Below, piece by piece: positions 60,931 through 63,017 of a stretch of 63,017 bases of DNA. The DNA comes from Prevotella sp. (GTDB lineage: Bacteria > Bacteroidota > Bacteroidia > Bacteroidales > Bacteroidaceae). The position numbers and the translations under genes are program-made. Numbering within the stretch: the first letter of the stretch is position 1; the number at the start of each line of letters is the position of its first letter. The notes under the pieces are model-generated. The model worked only from the letters and a program-made list of their open reading frames with translations. It did no database searches and was not told where the DNA came from. Location of the stretch: NCBI GenBank assembly GCA_016901395.1, contig JAEAMQ010000008.1:1-63017 (forward strand), given 5' to 3'.

Positions 60931-62577
60931 TTACTTCCCCACCCTGAACCAGTCTGCGTCTATCCAGCCACGGTTGGTCGTTCCGGCCGGTTCCTGCGCC
61001 ACCAAACCTATCTTGGCACCAATCCATTTGCCTTCGCGCATGGTGAACGGGCTACCGGCAGGTTTGAATTTCTGGCCATCATGACTGTAGGAGAACGTCA
61101 CCTGTCCCGCAGCCACTTGCATGCGGAGATAGATTTCCTCATGGATGGCAAACTGATAGTCGTTTTCATCCTGTCCGGTCTTGTCCAGACGAGCGAGCGT
61201 TGTGACGGTTTCGGCTCCGCCCTTGTCGGCATTCTTGCAGGTGATTTGCTGCAGCTCGAAGTGATCGCCCACCCGTTTCACCACCAGCGCACTATAGTCC
61301 AGCCCCATCATGATGATGCCACCATATTGGTTTTCGGCCTTGGCAACGAACTTAAACTTGGTGGTCGCCGTGAAATTGTCGGCCGGTGTTTTCTGTAACA
61401 GCAGGTTGGGGGTGTGCCATATCGGGCGGTTGCTTTTCCAGGTGTATAGCCGGAAGCAGCCGAGCGAGGTGGGCATGCCAAACGATTGGTCGTAGTTGGC
61501 GTGCCATTGCCATTGCTGCCCGAGCGTCGGGGCATCAAACTCGTCGCTCTCCTGGGGATTGACAATGGTCATCGACGACGATTTCGGCTTGCGATAGGTG
61601 GTGTATGGCTCTCCGCAATAGCCCGACTTGGGCACACGTCCCATCACGGGCCAGTTGTCTTTCCAGGTCACCGGCTGCAGGTGCACCACGCGACCATAGG
61701 CCCCTTTGTCCTGAAAGTGCATGAACCAGTCCTCTCCTTGTGCGGTGTGTACCCATCCGCCCTGGTGGGGTCCGTTGATATTCGTGTGGCCCTGAGCCAG
61801 CACCTTCTTGGCCTCGTAGGGTCCGAAGGGCGATCGCGAACGCATGGCGACCTGAAATCCCGTGGGCACTCCGCCGGCGGGAAACATCACCCAGTACCAG
61901 CCATCGCGCTTGTAAAATTTCGGTCCCTCGCAGGTACGGTATTCCGTTCCGTTGCCGTCGAACACGATGGTGGGGTCCCCGATGGCCCGTGTGCCGTCGG
62001 CCGACAGCTCCCGCACAGTGATGACCGAGGCAAACCGGTTGCGGCTGTTGGCCCAACCGTTTACCAAATAGCACCGGCCGTCATCGTCCCAGAGCGGGCA
62101 GGTGTCTATCATGCCTTTGCCTTTGATGACCAGCACCGGCTCGTCCCACGGTCCGGCGGGGTTCTTCGCCTTCACCATGAACACGCCATTGTCGGGGTCT
62201 CCCCAGTAGATATAGTACTCGCCGTTGTGATAACGGATGGCCGGTGCCCACACACCGTTGCCGTGAGCGGGTGCGCCGGAGAACAGGCTGTCGGGCGTCA
62301 GCCGCCTGACAGCATGTCCGATGATTTCCCAATTCACCAAGTCCTTGGAGTGCAGCACGGGCAAACCGGGCGTGCAGTTGAACGAACTCGCCGTGAGATA
62401 ATAGTCATCGCCAACGGCAATGACATCCGGATCGCTGTAGTCGGCGTTAATAACGGGATTGGTATAGGTGCCGTCACCATTGTCTGGGCACCACACCTGC
62501 GACCGATATTGTGCCGCCCCCAGCATGGGCCACGACACGATGAATGCGAGTATCATCCTTCTCAACATACTGATCAT
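60931..62577 (-). CDS. glycoside hydrolase family 43 enzyme with C-terminal beta-sandwich
   Basis: Secreted or periplasmic beta-xylosidase/alpha-L-arabinofuranosidase-type enzyme, about 548 residues. Signal peptide near MLRRMILAFIVSWPMLGAAQ. The five-bladed propeller (about 30-330) has its catalytic set: base Asp in NPVINADYSDPDVIAVGDDYY, pKa-modulating Asp in GMIDTCPLWDDDGRCYL, acid Glu in CEGPKFYKRDGWYW. A concanavalin-like C-terminal domain (about 345-548) follows with WQWHANYD and YGGIIMMGLDYSALVVKR. I start at the ATG at 62577; the longer frame uses TTG at 62595. A 22-bp tandem array lies just upstream. With the sugar porter it suggests use of xylo- or arabino-oligosaccharides. Confidence 0.93.
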   Translation of the reverse strand: MISMLRRMILAFIVSWPMLGAAQYRSQVWCPDNGDGTYTNPVINADYSDPDVIAVGDDYYLTASSFNCTPGLPVLHSKDLVNWEIIGHAVRRLTPDSLFSGAPAHGNGVWAPAIRYHNGEYYIYWGDPDNGVFMVKAKNPAGPWDEPVLVIKGKGMIDTCPLWDDDGRCYLVNGWANSRNRFASVITVRELSADGTRAIGDPTIVFDGNGTEYRTCEGPKFYKRDGWYWVMFPAGGVPTGFQVAMRSRSPFGPYEAKKVLAQGHTNINGPHQGGWVHTAQGEDWFMHFQDKGAYGRVVHLQPVTWKDNWPVMGRVPKSGYCGEPYTTYRKPKSSSMTIVNPQESDEFDAPTLGQQWQWHANYDQSFGMPTSLGCFRLYTWKSNRPIWHTPNLLLQKTPADNFTATTKFKFVAKAENQYGGIIMMGLDYSALVVKRVGDHFELQQITCKNADKGGAETVTTLARLDKTGQDENDYQFAIHEEIYLRMQVAAGQVTFSYSHDGQKFKPAGSPFTMREGKWIGAKIGLVAQEPAGTTNRGWIDADWFRVGK

Positions 62578-62632
62578 TTGCTCTATAGATTTCAATAATT
62601 AGTCCTTAAATAATTGTTGTTTTGTTCAATAA

Positions 62633-62786
62633 GTATAGATGATAAATCCATTGAGTATAGAAGTTCTATCCAATGAATATAGAAGACAACTCCAATGTGT
62701 ATAGAAGACCTATCCAATGAATATAAAAGACAAATCCAATGTGTATAGAAGACCTATCCAATGAGTATAGAAGACAACTCCAATGC
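62633..62786. repeat. array D: seven exact-phase 22-bp tandem units
   Basis: The units start at 62633, 62655, 62677, 62699, 62721, 62743 and 62765, with no insertions or deletions. Typical unit: GTATAGAAGACC followed by TATCCAATGA. Two forms alternate in units 3-6 (ending CCAATGT and CCAATGA), giving a 44-bp higher-order period. The core CTATCCAAT resembles the CTATCGAAT of arrays A and B. Confidence 0.92.
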
Positions 62787-62836
62787 TGGCGTGTGTATTC
62801 TTCAATCTTTCCTTATCATCTGTGAAACATAAAACC

Positions 62837-62872
62837 GATTACCCCAGACACCATCCTGTGTCCGGAGTAATC
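62837..62872 (-). terminator. probable terminator of the gene at the right edge
   Basis: GATTACCCCAGACAC (62837-62851) pairs with GTGTCCGGAGTAATC (62858-62872), 13 of 15 bases, loop of 6. On the minus strand GGTTTTATG follows. It would end the transcript entering from the right. Confidence 0.5.
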
Positions 62873-62926
62873 TCAATTCATTTTCATTCTCTCACTCCCC
62901 ATTTTCTCACCTGACAACACAGTCTT

Positions 62927-62995
62927 CCTGCTCATCTTCTGATGTCATTTCAGCATCATATCCATGCCTACCTGCTCATCTTCCGATGTCATTTC
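62927..62995. repeat. two direct copies of a 25-bp sequence, 44 bases apart
   Basis: CCTGCTCATCTTCTGATGTC and five more bases (62927-62951) recurs at 62971-62995 with one mismatch. Because 44 is not a multiple of 3, it shifts the reading frame of the gene entering from the right. Confidence 0.75.
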
Positions 62996-63017
62996 CATCT
63001 GTTTATCCTGGTAATCA
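62945..63017 (-). CDS. C-terminal end of an unidentified gene entering from the right
   Basis: The minus-strand frame open at the window edge reads DYQDKQMEMTSEDEQVGMDM, then MLK and a stop at 62945-62947. Only 23 residues are visible, acidic and without a recognisable domain. A probable terminator lies downstream at 62837-62872, which supports a real gene end. A directly repeated 25-bp sequence overlaps the stop region. The identity cannot be judged. Confidence 0.4.
   Translation of the reverse strand, partial: DYQDKQMEMTSEDEQVGMDMMLK

Larger units (their letters stand above)
62578..62944. other. intergenic region with tandem array D and a terminator hairpin
   Basis: About 365 bp upstream of the GH43 gene. 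It contains the 22-bp array D (62633-62786) and a hairpin (62837-62872). No TAnnTTTG box is seen on the minus strand before GH43, so its promoter is not identified. Confidence 0.6.

Overview
The window reads as a chromosomal segment of a Bacteroidales bacterium, most likely Prevotella or a close relative. The signs are SusC/SusD pairs, a one-protein hybrid two-component regulator, type IX secretion-like C-terminal tails, GldH, and promoters with the Bacteroidetes -7 box TAnnTTTG. I see no rRNA, tRNA, insertion sequence, phage or CRISPR array.

Region 1 (1-643) is the N-terminal half of an iron-dependent alcohol dehydrogenase cut by the window edge. Region 2 (741-29891) is the main accessory locus: about 29 kb, all on the minus strand, with mostly tiny gaps and two coupled junctions. 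In order of transcription it encodes a secreted HExxH protein with a sorting tail, a four-FAS1 lipoprotein, SusC, SusD, two more FAS1 lipoproteins, a second SusC and SusD, a small tail protein, two further secreted HExxH proteins, a hybrid two-component regulator, a second small tail protein and a CotH-like kinase whose DUF4859 tail is separated by a frameshift. It has the architecture of a polysaccharide utilisation locus (outer-membrane import, surface binding lipoproteins, a periplasmic sensor-regulator), but I recognise no glycoside hydrolase, lyase or esterase in it. The degradative slots hold metallopeptidase-like proteins instead, so I infer that it targets a protein or glycoprotein. 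A divergent gene at 30203-32668 encodes a secreted protein built of DUF4859-like repeats and probably belongs to the same system.

Region 3 (33100-48427) is a set of small transcription units: a heavy-metal RND pump fused to its TolC-type partner plus adaptor, an acyltransferase, a type II NADH dehydrogenase, a fosmidomycin-resistance type exporter, a small hydrolase followed by a MmcQ/YjbR protein, a HAD phosphatase, a Crp/Fnr regulator, a DUF488 protein, a RIC-type hemerythrin repair protein and MetF. Region 4 (48669-58348) is core: holB-ricT-gldH run towards the cell-shape cluster purH(N domain)-mreB-mreC-mreD-mrdA-rodA. Region 5 (59255-62577) holds a sugar porter and a convergent GH43 enzyme, suggesting use of xylose or arabinose oligosaccharides. 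A fragment of another minus-strand gene lies at the right edge.

The intergenic DNA is unusually structured. Three arrays of a 22-bp unit (8600-8709, 46420-46507, 58804-58891) keep exact phase and share similar first units. A seven-unit 22-bp array (62633-62786) has a related core. Two places carry arrays of a 7-bp GTTCAAA/TTTGAAC repeat. Promoters and hairpins below were found by eye.
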